Shown in pieces: positions 55,827-64,000 of a DNA stretch of 64,000 nt. The position numbers were made by a program, and so were the translations under genes. The notes beneath the pieces are model-generated. The model was given only the letters and a program-made list of their open reading frames with translations, searched no databases and was not told where the DNA came from. Each line of letters begins with the position of its first letter. Within the stretch, counting starts at the first letter, position 1. The DNA comes from Advenella incenata. Lineage in GTDB: Bacteria; Pseudomonadota; Gammaproteobacteria; Burkholderiales; Burkholderiaceae_B. The stretch covers positions 1,910,234 to 1,974,233 of the forward strand of contig NZ_SHKO01000001.1 in assembly GCF_004217095.1 (NCBI RefSeq). Direction: 5' to 3'.

Positions 55827-57473
55827 TTACAGGCCGTTGTAAACGGGACCTTCTCCGCCCTGAGGCGCAACCCAAACGATGTTCTGCGTGGGGTCCTTGA
55901 TGTCACAGGTCTTGCAGTGTACGCAGTTTTGCGCATTGATTTGCAGGCGATCCTGATCCTGATCATCCTTGACAAACTCATAGACGCCGGCAGGGCAGTA
56001 GCGCTGCTCGGGACCGGCATAAACTCGCAGATTGGTGTCGACCGGAATCGAGGCATCTTTCAGTGTCAGGTGCACCGGCTCGTTTTCTTCATGGTTGGTG
56101 TTCGATATAAAAACCGAAGTCAACCGATCAAAGGTGAGCTTTCCATCCGGTTTGGGATAGTCTATCTTTGCGCATTCGGCGGCCGGTTTCAGGCACTCGT
56201 GATCAGCTTTGGTGCGATGAATCGTCCAGGGCATTTTACCCTTGAATACCAGTTGCTCGATACCGGTCATGAGGGTAGCGATCAGTCGTCCTTTTTTGAA
56301 CCACTGCTTGAAGTTGCGAGCCTTGTTCAGCTCTTCATACAGCCAGCTCTGTTCAAAGGCAATGGGGTAAGCCGACAGAATGTCCTGACTGCGTTCGGCG
56401 GTGAGTGCGTCGAAGGCTGCTTCGGCTGCCAGTGATCCGGTCTTGATGGCGGCATGGCTACCCTTGATGCGGCTGGCATTGAGAAAGCCCGCCTCGCAAC
56501 CGATAAGTGCGCCACCCGGGAAAACCAGTTTGGGCAGGGACAGCAGACCGCCGGCGGTAATGGCGCGAGCGCCATACGCGATGCGCTTGCCGTTTTCAAA
56601 ATAGGGCCGGATACTCGGGTGGGTTTTATAACGCTGGAATTCGTCGAAGGGCGACAGCCAGGGGTTGGCGTAGTCCAGGCCAACCACCATGCCGACCATG
56701 ACAAGATTGTCTTCCAGGTGATATAGGAAAGAACCACCGTAGGTATCGGAATCCAGAGGCCAGCCAGCGGTGTGTACCACCAGGCCTTTTTTGAATTTTG
56801 CCGGATCAATTTCCCACATTTCTTTGATGCCGATGCCATAGCTTTGCGGGTCACGCCCCTGGTCAAGCTTGAATTTGTCGATCAGCTGACGTCCCAGCTG
56901 ACCGCGTGACCCTTCGGCGAATAAGGTATATTTGGCGTGCAGCTCCATGCCGGGCTGATAGTGCGCAGTCTGGTTGCCGTCACGGTCCAGGCCCATATCG
57001 CCGGTAGCCACGCCGCGAATACCACCAGCCTCGTTGTACAGCAATTCGGTGGCTGCAAAGCCAGGGAAGATGTCAACGCCCAGCGCTTCGGCCTGTTCGC
57101 CCAGCCAGCGCGTTACATAGCCCAGGCGCACGATATAGTTGCCTTCATTATGAAAACAGGGTGGTAGCGCCCACTTTGGTGTGGCTTTTTGTCCGGTTTC
57201 GTTCAGGAACAAAAACTGGTCTTCAGTCACTTCGACGCCCAGCGGCGCGCCTTTTTCTTTCCAGTCGGGAATGAGTTCGGTCAGCGCCTGCGGATCCATG
57301 ACCGCACCTGAAAGAATATGCGCGCCAATTTCGCCGCCTTTTTCAAGTACGCAGACTGAGTAATCCTGTCCCTTTTCCTGACAGAGTTGTTTGAACTTGA
57401 TCGCCGCAGCCAGACCGGCCGGCCCGCCTCCGACGATGACAACGTCATATTCCATTGATTCGCGTTCTGACAT
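55827..57473 (-). CDS. Electron transfer flavoprotein-ubiquinone oxidoreductase
   Basis: A 548-residue membrane-associated flavoprotein that takes electrons from ETF, reduced by acyl-CoA dehydrogenases, and passes them to ubiquinone. The FAD motif VVIVGGGPAGLAAA is at the N-terminus, and the C-terminus has the 4Fe-4S cysteines in RYCPAGVYEF and NCVHCKTCDIKDPTQNIVW. The ATG at 57473 has AGGAG 9 bases upstream and gives the family length; the frame from 57617 is 48 residues too long. It connects functionally to the fad genes upstream. Confidence 0.95.
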   Translation of the reverse strand: MSERESMEYDVVIVGGGPAGLAAAIKFKQLCQEKGQDYSVCVLEKGGEIGAHILSGAVMDPQALTELIPDWKEKGAPLGVEVTEDQFLFLNETGQKATPKWALPPCFHNEGNYIVRLGYVTRWLGEQAEALGVDIFPGFAATELLYNEAGGIRGVATGDMGLDRDGNQTAHYQPGMELHAKYTLFAEGSRGQLGRQLIDKFKLDQGRDPQSYGIGIKEMWEIDPAKFKKGLVVHTAGWPLDSDTYGGSFLYHLEDNLVMVGMVVGLDYANPWLSPFDEFQRYKTHPSIRPYFENGKRIAYGARAITAGGLLSLPKLVFPGGALIGCEAGFLNASRIKGSHAAIKTGSLAAEAAFDALTAERSQDILSAYPIAFEQSWLYEELNKARNFKQWFKKGRLIATLMTGIEQLVFKGKMPWTIHRTKADHECLKPAAECAKIDYPKPDGKLTFDRLTSVFISNTNHEENEPVHLTLKDASIPVDTNLRVYAGPEQRYCPAGVYEFVKDDQDQDRLQINAQNCVHCKTCDIKDPTQNIVWVAPQGGEGPVYNGL

Positions 57474-58023
57474 TCGCGCTAGCTCCTGAGATAGTGTAAT
57501 TCTGTATTTAATGTCGATTGTATTGCAATGAGGGCGCAATTGCAGTTGTTTATAGCTGAAGTCGTTGTTAACTGCGGCGAAACGGCGGAATGATCTGACT
57601 GGCGGAACAGACGACATCAGACGTTTGAAGATTGGGGTAAAAATCAGTCATCGACGATGGGAGCAAGGCGCAGGGTCGGCATCTGTTGTTTGGCACAGGG
57701 CAGGGCAGAAGGGTCGGGGGCAGGCAGCAAGACAAGTGTAAGGAAGAAGGGGCGAAGAAAACTTTCGGTGGTGTTCGGTGGGTTACGTTGTTGACATGCA
57801 GAAAAAAGGGGCGTCACCAGGGGCGCCGGCGAATGAGCGGTCCTGCGACTTGGTTCTGGTGGTTCATGCTGCAGTGCGAAAAAAGAACCGTATTGAGCTG
57901 ATATTCAAGTCGTGCCGCCGTACCTAGGACAAGTACCAATAAGGCAGGCGTGTGCCGGGTGGGTGTAACAGAAATCTGCTACAGTATCTCCAGTGAAAAC
58001 AAGGTCATTAAAGGAGATCGTTC
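57474..58023. other. Intergenic region between the ETF-QO gene and the thioesterase gene
   Basis: A 550 bp divergent spacer. On the minus strand TTGCAA (57523-57528) and TACAGA (the complement of 57501-57506), 16 bases apart, form a candidate ETF-QO promoter. A 71-codon open frame at 57686-57901 has no recognisable features and an implausible composition. Nothing else is visible. Confidence 0.4.
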
Positions 58024-58494
58024 ATGCCCGATAGTGTATTGTCGGCGCCCTCGCAAGACGGTCCCACGCAAGGCGAACACCGCCATGTGTTTGCCCTGCG
58101 CTGGGCCGACATGGATATGTTGCAACACGTGAACAATACTGTGTATTTCCGTGCCATTGAAGAGGCCCGCATGCAGATTTTCGGTCCGTTGCGGCCTCTG
58201 TTCGCGCCCGGCACGGGCGTTGTGCTGGCGCGTGCGGAATGTGACTTTCTCAAACCCATGAGCTGGCCGGGTAATATTGAAATCGTGCACCGCCTTGTAA
58301 GAATTGGTCGTTCCAGTCTTGATTGCAATATTCATATATGCAAGCAAGGCGACTCCGATACGCTCTATGCGCGTTCGCGTGCCGTCGTGGTTCTCAGTGA
58401 TCTGGCATCGGGAAAGTCAAGCCCATGGCCGGCAGCGCTGCTTGAGCAGTTGCAAAAACAGTTTGCGTCAGCCACATCACAAGCTAGTGTGTAA
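58024..58494 (+). CDS. Acyl-CoA thioesterase, 4-hydroxybenzoyl-CoA thioesterase family
   Basis: A 156-residue single hotdog-fold thioesterase. The family signature ADMDMLQHVNNTVYFRAIEEAR lies at about 28-49 (in parts: ADMDMLQHVNN, TVYFRAIEEAR), followed by GTGVVLARAECDFLKPMSWPG. AAAGGAG precedes the ATG at an ideal distance. It is 56 bp upstream of the CoA-transferase genes and points the same way, so they may be cotranscribed. The acyl chain it hydrolyses is unknown. Confidence 0.87.
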   Translation: MPDSVLSAPSQDGPTQGEHRHVFALRWADMDMLQHVNNTVYFRAIEEARMQIFGPLRPLFAPGTGVVLARAECDFLKPMSWPGNIEIVHRLVRIGRSSLDCNIHICKQGDSDTLYARSRAVVVLSDLASGKSSPWPAALLEQLQKQFASATSQASV

Positions 58495-58550
58495 GCCGAA
58501 AGGCAAACCGGCTTGTGGTTCATGTTTCATTATCAGTAAAGGAAGAGTAA

Positions 58551-59258
58551 ATGGATAAGGTATTTGCAAATGCCAATCTGGCGCTCGAAGGCATCGTAGC
58601 CGACGGGCAGATGATCGGCGTTGGTGGGTTCGGCCTTTGTGGCATTCCCGAGGCGTTGATTGCTGCCCTTCGGGATTCCGGCGTTAAAGACCTGACTTGC
58701 GTGAGCAATAATGCGGGCGTCGACGGGTTCGGGCTTGGTCAGTTGCTCAATACGCGGCAGGTCAAGAAAATGATCGCATCCTATGTGGGTGAGAACAAGG
58801 AGTTCGAGCGGCAGTATCTGAACGGAGAGCTGGAGCTGGAATTTACGCCGCAGGGAACGCTGGCAGAAAAACTGCGCGCCGGAGGGGCGGGTATACCTGC
58901 TTTCTTTACGCGCACCGGGGTGGGCACCATTGTCGCCGATGGCAAGGAAATTCGCGAGTTCGACGGGCACGAATATGTGATGGAGCGTTCGCTGGCGCCT
59001 GATGTGTCCCTCGTCAAGGCCTATATTGCCGATCGCAGCGGCAATCTGATTTTCCGCAAGACAGCGCGCAACTTCAATCCCAACGTTGCGATGGCCGGCA
59101 AAATCACCGTGGCCGAAGTGGAAAAAATCGTTGAAATAGGCGAACTGGACCCCGATCAGATTCACCTTCCCGGCATTTACGTGCAGCGCATCGTATTGAA
59201 CGAGAATCCTGAGAAACGGATTGAACAACGCACCACACGTCCGTCCAAAGGAGAATAA
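58551..59258 (+). CDS. scoA: 3-oxoacid CoA-transferase subunit A
   Basis: A 235-residue alpha subunit of a family I CoA-transferase, which interconverts succinyl-CoA and acetoacetyl-CoA or a related 3-oxo acid. The family signature [13 protein letters not shown] is at 25-37, followed by [15 protein letters not shown] and [21 protein letters not shown]. Tight linkage to the beta subunit (2 bp gap) is standard. ScoA and PcaI/AtoD are hard to separate by eye, but the sequence is nearest the ScoA type. Confidence 0.9.
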   Translation: MDKVFANANLALEGIVADGQMIGVGGFGLCGIPEALIAALRDSGVKDLTCVSNNAGVDGFGLGQLLNTRQVKKMIASYVGENKEFERQYLNGELELEFTPQGTLAEKLRAGGAGIPAFFTRTGVGTIVADGKEIREFDGHEYVMERSLAPDVSLVKAYIADRSGNLIFRKTARNFNPNVAMAGKITVAEVEKIVEIGELDPDQIHLPGIYVQRIVLNENPEKRIEQRTTRPSKGE

Positions 59259-59260
59259 AC

Positions 59261-59914
59261 ATGGCTTGGAATCGCGATCAAATGGCTGCGCGTGCAGCAA
59301 AAGAACTGCAGGATGGATTCTATGTGAATCTGGGTATTGGCCTGCCCACGCTGGTGGCCAACCACGTACCGCCAGGAGTGGAAGTGTGGCTGCAATCGGA
59401 AAATGGCCTGCTGGGCATTGGCCCTTTTCCTACAGAAGAGGAAATTGATCCGGATATGATCAATGCCGGCAAGCAGACTGTCACAACACTGCCCGGTTCG
59501 TCCATTTTTTCCTCTGCAGATTCATTTGCCATGATTCGCGGCGGCAAAATCAATCTGGCCATTCTGGGGGCCATGCAGGTCTCGGAAAAGGGCGATCTGG
59601 CAAACTGGATGATTCCGGGCAAGATGGTCAAGGGCATGGGTGGCGCAATGGATCTGGTGGCCGGCGTGGGCCGTGTTATTGTGCTGATGGAGCATATTGC
59701 ACGCAAAAAAGACGGCACAACCGACATCAAACTGTTGCCCGAATGCAACCTGCCATTGACAGGTGTGGGTGTTGTTGATGTGATCATTACCGATCTGTGC
59801 GTCATGGAAGTGACGGACAATGGTTTGAAAGTCATCGAACTTGCGCCTGACGTAACCATTGAAGAAGTGCAGGAAAAAACCAAGGCAAAACTGGACATCT
59901 CTGCTCTTGCCTGA
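59261..59914 (+). CDS. scoB: 3-oxoacid CoA-transferase subunit B
   Basis: A 217-residue beta subunit carrying the catalytic glutamate E47 in [15 protein letters not shown], which forms the glutamyl-CoA thioester intermediate. [17 protein letters not shown] precedes it and [19 protein letters not shown] follows at mid-protein. AAAGGAG lies 7 bases before the ATG. With ScoA it could feed ketone-body or 3-oxo acid carbon into acetoacetyl-CoA, matching the acyl-CoA genes nearby. Confidence 0.92.
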   Translation: MAWNRDQMAARAAKELQDGFYVNLGIGLPTLVANHVPPGVEVWLQSENGLLGIGPFPTEEEIDPDMINAGKQTVTTLPGSSIFSSADSFAMIRGGKINLAILGAMQVSEKGDLANWMIPGKMVKGMGGAMDLVAGVGRVIVLMEHIARKKDGTTDIKLLPECNLPLTGVGVVDVIITDLCVMEVTDNGLKVIELAPDVTIEEVQEKTKAKLDISALA

Positions 59915-59935
59915 TCGGCTTGTAGTCTGCCGAAC

Positions 59936-60008
59936 AAGCGCCCCGCACGGTCTGACTCATTCACGGTCTTATTGCACCTGTCTGTGTCTTCAATGCGAGG
60001 CGCTTTTT
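59936..60008 (+). terminator. Candidate terminator after scoB
   Basis: AAGCGCC (59936-59942) pairs with GGCGCTT (59999-60005), with CGCA/TGCG continuing the stem after a small mismatch, and TTTTT follows. The loop is long (about 46 bases), which lowers confidence. Confidence 0.5.
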
Positions 60009-60153
60009 GTTTGCCAAATAAAACATAACCTGTGTTCGAGTCGGCTAAACGCTTAGGCGTGTACGGCACCGTATCGACAATGGCATACCCTGGATCGCCC
60101 AGCCATTGCTGACATGTCGGCTATGCTCCATTACGTATTTGGCCGGGTAACAC

Positions 60154-60603
60154 TCATGGTGCAACCTTGATGACACGCGTCGCGCTTGCGGCAACCACGT
60201 GATCATCCTGAGTGAGTGGTTGCATCAGACGCAATGGTTTGCCCGACTGAATATCGATAAGATGTGAGCGCGGCTCTTCGGGTGCGAACAAATGCTGTTC
60301 CCCCCATTGTCGAAGTGCCACAACGACCGGAAAAAGCGTCTCGCCCTTCAGCGTCAGAACGTATTCCTGATAGGCGGTGCCATCGGATGCCGGTCGCACC
60401 TCAAAAATACCAGCGTCGACCAGGTTGCGCAGGCGATCGGCCAGAATACTGCGAGCAATTCCCAGGCCGCGTTGAAAATCGCTGAATCGGCGTGTGCCAT
60501 CGAAAGCGTCCCGCAGCAGCAGCAACGACCACCGGTCCCCAACCAGATTGACTGAACGTGCCACGGGACAAGGCTCGTGCTGTTTTTCGTGATGTCTGGC
60601 CAT
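60154..60603 (-). CDS. HxlR family transcriptional regulator
   Basis: A 149-residue winged-helix regulator. The N-terminal signature EPCPVARSVNLVGDRWSLLLLRDA holds the cysteine (C12) that senses electrophiles or oxidants in some HxlR proteins, and RRFSDFQRGLGIARSILADRLRNLVDAGI is the DNA-binding part (shown in shortened form: FSDFQRGLGIARSILADRL). It is divergent from the MFS gene, with dyad sites between them, so it probably represses that transporter. The inducer is unknown. Confidence 0.9.
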   Translation of the reverse strand: MARHHEKQHEPCPVARSVNLVGDRWSLLLLRDAFDGTRRFSDFQRGLGIARSILADRLRNLVDAGIFEVRPASDGTAYQEYVLTLKGETLFPVVVALRQWGEQHLFAPEEPRSHLIDIQSGKPLRLMQPLTQDDHVVAASATRVIKVAP

Positions 60604-60661
60604 GCTGACTCCTGGTCTGTTGCCTGAGTGGTTGAAAAAAACAAATCAGTATCATTTTAAT

Positions 60662-60711
60662 ACCAGTTGCTCTACAATCAAACTGGTCTTTATTTGAGAC
60701 TGGTTTGATTG
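60662..60711. promoter_or_regulatory. HxlR operator region between the regulator and MFS genes
   Basis: CAATCAAACTGGTC (60675-60688) and GACTGGTTTGATTG (60698-60711) match as an inverted repeat at 12 of 14 positions. The half-site ACTGGT occurs at 60682 and 60699 and, inverted as ACCAGT, at 60662. The last arm abuts the MFS ribosome site (GAGGA at 60711). Binding here would block the MFS gene directly. Confidence 0.55.
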
Positions 60712-60721
60712 AGGAAATTTT

Positions 60722-61978
60722 ATGCATGCATATCAAGAGGCAAACGACTACCCGGCGCAGCGTCGGATGCCCCGTGCGCTGGTCGTTCTATTTGCTGGCG
60801 CTAGTGGCTTGAGTGTGGCTAACGTCTATTACGCCCAGCCGCTGCTGGACGCGTTGGCAGCCGACTTTTCCATTAGTCATGCGGCTGTCGGCGGCGTCAT
60901 CACGTTTACTCAGATCGGCTGTGCGATAGCCTTATTGCTGTTGGTGCCGTTGGGTGACCAAATGGATCGGCGCCGTCTGATACTGATCCAGTTGGTCGCG
61001 CTGTTTGCCGCGTTGCTTGGGGTTGGCCTGGCGAGATCTTCCACGGCTTTGATGTTCGGCATGTTGATGGTCGGTTTGCTGGGCACGGCAATGACACAGG
61101 GGTTGATTGCATACGCCGCCACGGCAGCCGCGCCAGGCGAGCGGGGGCGGGTGGTCGGCGCAACCCAGAGCGGTGTGGTCATCGGGTTGTTGTCGGCACG
61201 GGTGCTGGCAGGGGTGGTCGCTGATCTTGCGAGCTGGCGCGGAGTGTATTTGTTTTCGGCCCTGCTGATGCTCGTGCTGGGACTGATGTTGCTGCGCGCG
61301 CTGCCGGCACAAGCGGCGCCTGTACGGCGGCTGTCCTATGGGCAACTGATGCTATCGATGTTTACGCTGCTGCGCCAGGAGCGGGTATTGCAGATTCGCG
61401 GCGTGATCGCATTGCTGATGTTTGCCGCATTTAGCATTTTCTGGAGTGCGCTGGTCTTGCCGTTGAGTGCGCCACCGTACTCCTTGTCGCATACTGCTAT
61501 CGGCGCATTCGGGCTGGTGGGTGTGGTGGGTGCCTTGGGCGCAGCCCGCGCAGGTCACTGGGCAGACCAGGGTTTTGGTCAAAAGACCAGTGCGCTGGCG
61601 CTCATGCTGCTGCTCGTTTCGTGGTTGCCCCTGTCGATGTTATCTCATTCCCTTTGGTGGCTGATTGTCGGCATCATTGCGTTGGATCTGGGTGGCCAGG
61701 CCATTCATGTGACAAACCAAAGTATGCTTTTCAGTACACAAGGGCAGGCGCATAGTCGCCTGGTGGGGTGTTATATGCTTTTTTATTCAGTCGGCAGCGG
61801 CCTGGGCGCCATTGCCTCGACCGCTGTGTATGCGGCCTCTGGCTGGCAGGGCGTCTGTTTGCTGGGGGCAGGCATGAGTGGGTTGGCTCTGGCATTCTGG
61901 GCGCTGACTTTGCGCTATATGCCGCATAGTGCGCCCGCATGCGTTCGGCAGGCTCAATCTTGTCGCGCAACGGGTTAA
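60722..61978 (+). CDS. MFS transporter, efflux type
   Basis: A 418-residue major facilitator with about twelve hydrophobic segments. The N-terminal half has FAGASGLSVANVYYAQPLLDAL and the family loop GDQMDRRRLILIQ between segments 2 and 3, typical of drug or sugar efflux carriers (COG2814-type). GAGGA lies 6 bases before the ATG. Control by the divergent HxlR regulator suggests an inducible exporter of a reactive or toxic compound. Confidence 0.88.
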   Translation: MHAYQEANDYPAQRRMPRALVVLFAGASGLSVANVYYAQPLLDALAADFSISHAAVGGVITFTQIGCAIALLLLVPLGDQMDRRRLILIQLVALFAALLGVGLARSSTALMFGMLMVGLLGTAMTQGLIAYAATAAAPGERGRVVGATQSGVVIGLLSARVLAGVVADLASWRGVYLFSALLMLVLGLMLLRALPAQAAPVRRLSYGQLMLSMFTLLRQERVLQIRGVIALLMFAAFSIFWSALVLPLSAPPYSLSHTAIGAFGLVGVVGALGAARAGHWADQGFGQKTSALALMLLLVSWLPLSMLSHSLWWLIVGIIALDLGGQAIHVTNQSMLFSTQGQAHSRLVGCYMLFYSVGSGLGAIASTAVYAASGWQGVCLLGAGMSGLALAFWALTLRYMPHSAPACVRQAQSCRATG

Positions 61979-62033
61979 CCGTATCGTGAGCGCGCATTCG
62001 CTGACGCTTGTGCCGTGATAACTGATCGTAATG

Positions 62034-62921
62034 TCAAGTCGACGCTTCACCTAGAATCCAGTCCCTGAATGCAGCTATTTTGGGATTGTCGTCATGGATT
62101 TGCGGATAGACCAGATAATAGGCAAACGTTTCCATATGCGTAGGGTTTGCCAACTGAACCAGCCGGCCCTGTTCAACGTCAGGCGCTACCATCGCGGCGG
62201 GCAGCAAGCCGGCTCCATGACCTGCGATAACTGCGTTGAGCAGCAGGCCTGTATTGTCAACCGAGGTGCCTCGTGCCGGCTCGATATGTTCAACCCCTTG
62301 GGCCTGAAACCAAAGACGCCAGCCCTGACGATCGGCATCGTTTACCTTGGGCCATGCCAGCAGTTCGGCGGCTGAGGCCGGCATGCCGAGCCGTGCCACC
62401 AGGGACGGAGCGGCAACCGGCACCATTTGGACCGAGACAAGATGATGGCTTCGTAAACCAGGATATCGTCCGACGCCGTGGCGCACCGCGATATCAACAT
62501 TGTCATGGGAAAAATCCACAAGCGCGTTGCCAGTGAGCACCTGCAGATTGATATCGGGGTGGGTCTGGCCAAATGAATTGAGTCGTGGAATCAACCAAGC
62601 CGAGGCAAAAAATGGCGTAACGCTCAACGTCAGGATGCCGGTGCTTGCGGACATGGTGGCGTGCCTTGATGCTTCGGCAATCTGACGAAAAGCATTGCGG
62701 ATGACTGGCAGATAGTCTTGTCCTGCCTGGGTCAGTAGAATGCGCCGGTTCATCCGCTTAAAAAGCTTTACGCCCAAATGTTCCTCCAGCAGCTTGATCA
62801 TCTGACTGACCGCGCCTGAAGTGACGCACAGCTCTTCGGCTGCAATCTTTACCGAGAGATGGCGCGCCGCACATTCGAACGCACGCAGCGCATTCAAGGG
62901 TGGAAGTTGGCGATAATTCAT
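62034..62921 (-). CDS. LysR-type regulator, GcvA-like
   Basis: A 295-residue LysR family regulator. The helix-turn-helix with LPPLNALRAFECAARHLSVKIAAEELCVTSGAVSQMIKLLEEHLGVKLF (parts: LRAFECAARHLS, TSGAVSQMIKLLE, 10-50) is of the GcvA type, followed by the linker and a substrate-binding-like effector domain from about 90. It is divergent from the amidase gene, and a 15-bp palindrome lies just before its start. The controlled gene is probably the amidase; the ligand is unknown. Confidence 0.9.
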   Translation of the reverse strand: MNYRQLPPLNALRAFECAARHLSVKIAAEELCVTSGAVSQMIKLLEEHLGVKLFKRMNRRILLTQAGQDYLPVIRNAFRQIAEASRHATMSASTGILTLSVTPFFASAWLIPRLNSFGQTHPDINLQVLTGNALVDFSHDNVDIAVRHGVGRYPGLRSHHLVSVQMVPVAAPSLVARLGMPASAAELLAWPKVNDADRQGWRLWFQAQGVEHIEPARGTSVDNTGLLLNAVIAGHGAGLLPAAMVAPDVEQGRLVQLANPTHMETFAYYLVYPQIHDDNPKIAAFRDWILGEAST

Positions 62922-62936
62922 TTTAGATTATCTAAA
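62922..62936. promoter_or_regulatory. Perfect 15-bp palindrome, likely LysR binding site
   Basis: TTTAGATTATCTAAA is a perfect palindrome about a central T. It fits the T-N11-A form of LysR boxes and directly abuts the start codon of the leftward LysR gene, suggesting autoregulation and control of the divergent amidase. Function is inferred from symmetry and position. Confidence 0.55.
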
Positions 62937-63078
62937 TTAAATTGATAAAAAATATGGTTTGTTTATGGCAGCATCTAACGAGTATATTAGCAACAAATAG
63001 CATCAGCAGATGATTATTCAGGCATATTTTTAATATCTATAAACTAAACTATTTTTAAGATCTGCATGGGGACGTGAA

Positions 63079-64000
63079 TTGACCGGCAAAACGACCGCTG
63101 TACATTATCTCGGGCTTGCGCAAACCGCAGCCCTCATTCGCAACCGGGAGGTCTCGTCGCGGGAAGTAACGCAATTGCTCCTGGATCGCATTGGCGGGCT
63201 TGACGGCCAGTTACGCAGCTATGCGCTGGTCATGGCTGAGACTGCCCTGGAGCAGGCAGCGGCGGCTGATGCAGAAATGTGTTCAGGATATGTACGCGGG
63301 CCGGTGCACGGAGTGCCAATCCTTGTTAAAGACCTGTGCCAAATTCAGGGTTTTCCTACGGGTGCGGGAATGCAGGCAGGCATGTACCCGGTGGCTGCCG
63401 AAGACGCGACGGTGGTGCATCGTTTGAAAGAAGCCGGTGCGGTTCTGCTGGGCAAATCGCAGCTGACTGAAGGCGCGTATTCGGACCATCATCCATCGAT
63501 CACGCCACCTCGAAATCCCTGGAATGCCAGTTATTGGCCCGGCATTTCCTCTAGCGGCTCCGGTGTGGCAATAGCGGCCGGCCTGGGGTACGGCTCACTC
63601 GCATCAGACACTGGCGGCTCTATTCGCTGGCCCGCTGCGGCTAATGGCGTGACCGGCCTGAAACCGACCTGGGGCCGGGTCAGTCGCCACGGCGTGATTG
63701 AACTGGCAGCTTCGCTGGATCACGTGGGGACGATGGCGCGCAGCGCGGTGGATGCCGGCATATTGCTTGGAGTGATTGCCGGTAGCGATCCGAAAGATCC
63801 AACGACCCTGCTGGCGCCGGTGCCGGATTATCTTGCGGCTATCAAAGGTAACCTGCGGGGCCTGCGCCTTGGCGTTGACCGTGCCTGGAACAGTGAAGGC
63901 GTGGACAGCGTTACCCAGGCTGTACTTGCAGAGGCAACCCGGACATTTGCAGGACTGGGCGCGCAAATTATCCCGATCGACTTTCCTGATGTTGCACAAA
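63079..64000 (+). CDS. Amidase (amidase signature family), cut by window end
   Basis: The first 307 residues of an amidase signature enzyme that hydrolyses amides or related compounds. The catalytic lysine is in GVPILVKDLC, and the serine region is ISSSGSGVAIAAGLGYGSLASDTGGSIRWPAAANGVTGLKP (parts: SSSGSG and SDTGGSIRWPAAANG), where the Ser-cisSer-Lys triad is expected. No ATG is in a suitable place: a TTG at 63079 with GGGGA 6 bases upstream is the best start. It is divergent from the LysR regulator. The substrate is unknown, and the C-terminus lies beyond the window. Confidence 0.85.
   Translation, partial: MTGKTTAVHYLGLAQTAALIRNREVSSREVTQLLLDRIGGLDGQLRSYALVMAETALEQAAAADAEMCSGYVRGPVHGVPILVKDLCQIQGFPTGAGMQAGMYPVAAEDATVVHRLKEAGAVLLGKSQLTEGAYSDHHPSITPPRNPWNASYWPGISSSGSGVAIAAGLGYGSLASDTGGSIRWPAAANGVTGLKPTWGRVSRHGVIELAASLDHVGTMARSAVDAGILLGVIAGSDPKDPTTLLAPVPDYLAAIKGNLRGLRLGVDRAWNSEGVDSVTQAVLAEATRTFAGLGAQIIPIDFPDVAQ

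Noticed and set aside
57686-57901. 71-codon open frame between the ETF-QO and thioesterase genes
   Set aside because: Composition is unlike a protein and there is no recognisable start signal or family.

Overview
The window reads as a contiguous piece of chromosome from a betaproteobacterium of the Burkholderiales, most probably Alcaligenaceae (Bordetella, Achromobacter or Advenella-like). The grounds are gene order (yceD-rpmF-plsX-fabHDG-acpP-fabF followed by rpoE-rseA-rseB-mucD-lepA-lepB-rnc-era-recO), two periplasmic 'Bug' type tripartite tricarboxylate receptors, rne divergent from rluC, and protein sequences close to that family. The genus is inference. I saw no tRNA, rRNA, CRISPR array, prophage or intact insertion sequence.

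Layout. 1-4.0 kb: the 3' end of accD, then a MarR regulator, a flavin monooxygenase with its DUF2783 partner and a solute receptor, which look like a small catabolic locus. 4.2-8.8 kb: rne and rluC, divergent across a 551 bp region with a strong hairpin in the rne leader. 8.9-12.2 kb: a HAD phosphatase, the MsrPQ periplasmic methionine sulfoxide repair pair and a lipoprotein amidase. 12.3-13.6 kb: a tetrapyrrole-methylase-fold enzyme and Maf on the minus strand. 13.8-20.5 kb: ribosomal protein L32 and the fatty acid synthesis cluster. 20.5-29.7 kb: a YgfX-like membrane protein, the sigma-E stress module (rpoE, rseA, rseB, mucD), then lepA, lepB, rnc, era and an unusually short recO. 29.7-34.4 kb: an 8-bp tandem repeat array, a MuiA-like protein, a second Bug receptor and a YccA/BI-1 protein. 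34.5-40.1 kb: a low-complexity protein, holC, pepA, lptF (without an adjacent lptG) and cysB.

40.4-50.6 kb is a minus-strand fatty acid uptake and beta-oxidation block: a PsrA-like TetR regulator with a matching operator, fadE, thiolase and the FadB/FadJ-type multifunctional enzyme, then fadL, an exported chalcone-isomerase-fold protein and fadD. Acetyl-CoA synthetase (53.4 kb), ETF-ubiquinone oxidoreductase (55.8 kb) and a 3-oxoacid CoA-transferase (58.6 kb) extend the acyl-CoA theme. The last part holds a Fur-box-controlled DUF2325 gene (51.0 kb), an NlpC/P60 hydrolase, a heptamer plus TTG microsatellite (55.6 kb), an HxlR/MFS pair, and a LysR regulator divergent from an amidase cut by the window end.

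Most of the window is conserved housekeeping sequence. The best candidate for an undescribed arrangement is the exported chalcone-isomerase-fold protein placed between FadL and FadD, which could be a periplasmic fatty acid carrier. Next are the Fur-controlled DUF2325 protein with a cysteine cluster, the two simple-sequence arrays and the internally shortened RecO. No searches were run; family assignments rest on reading the translated sequences.
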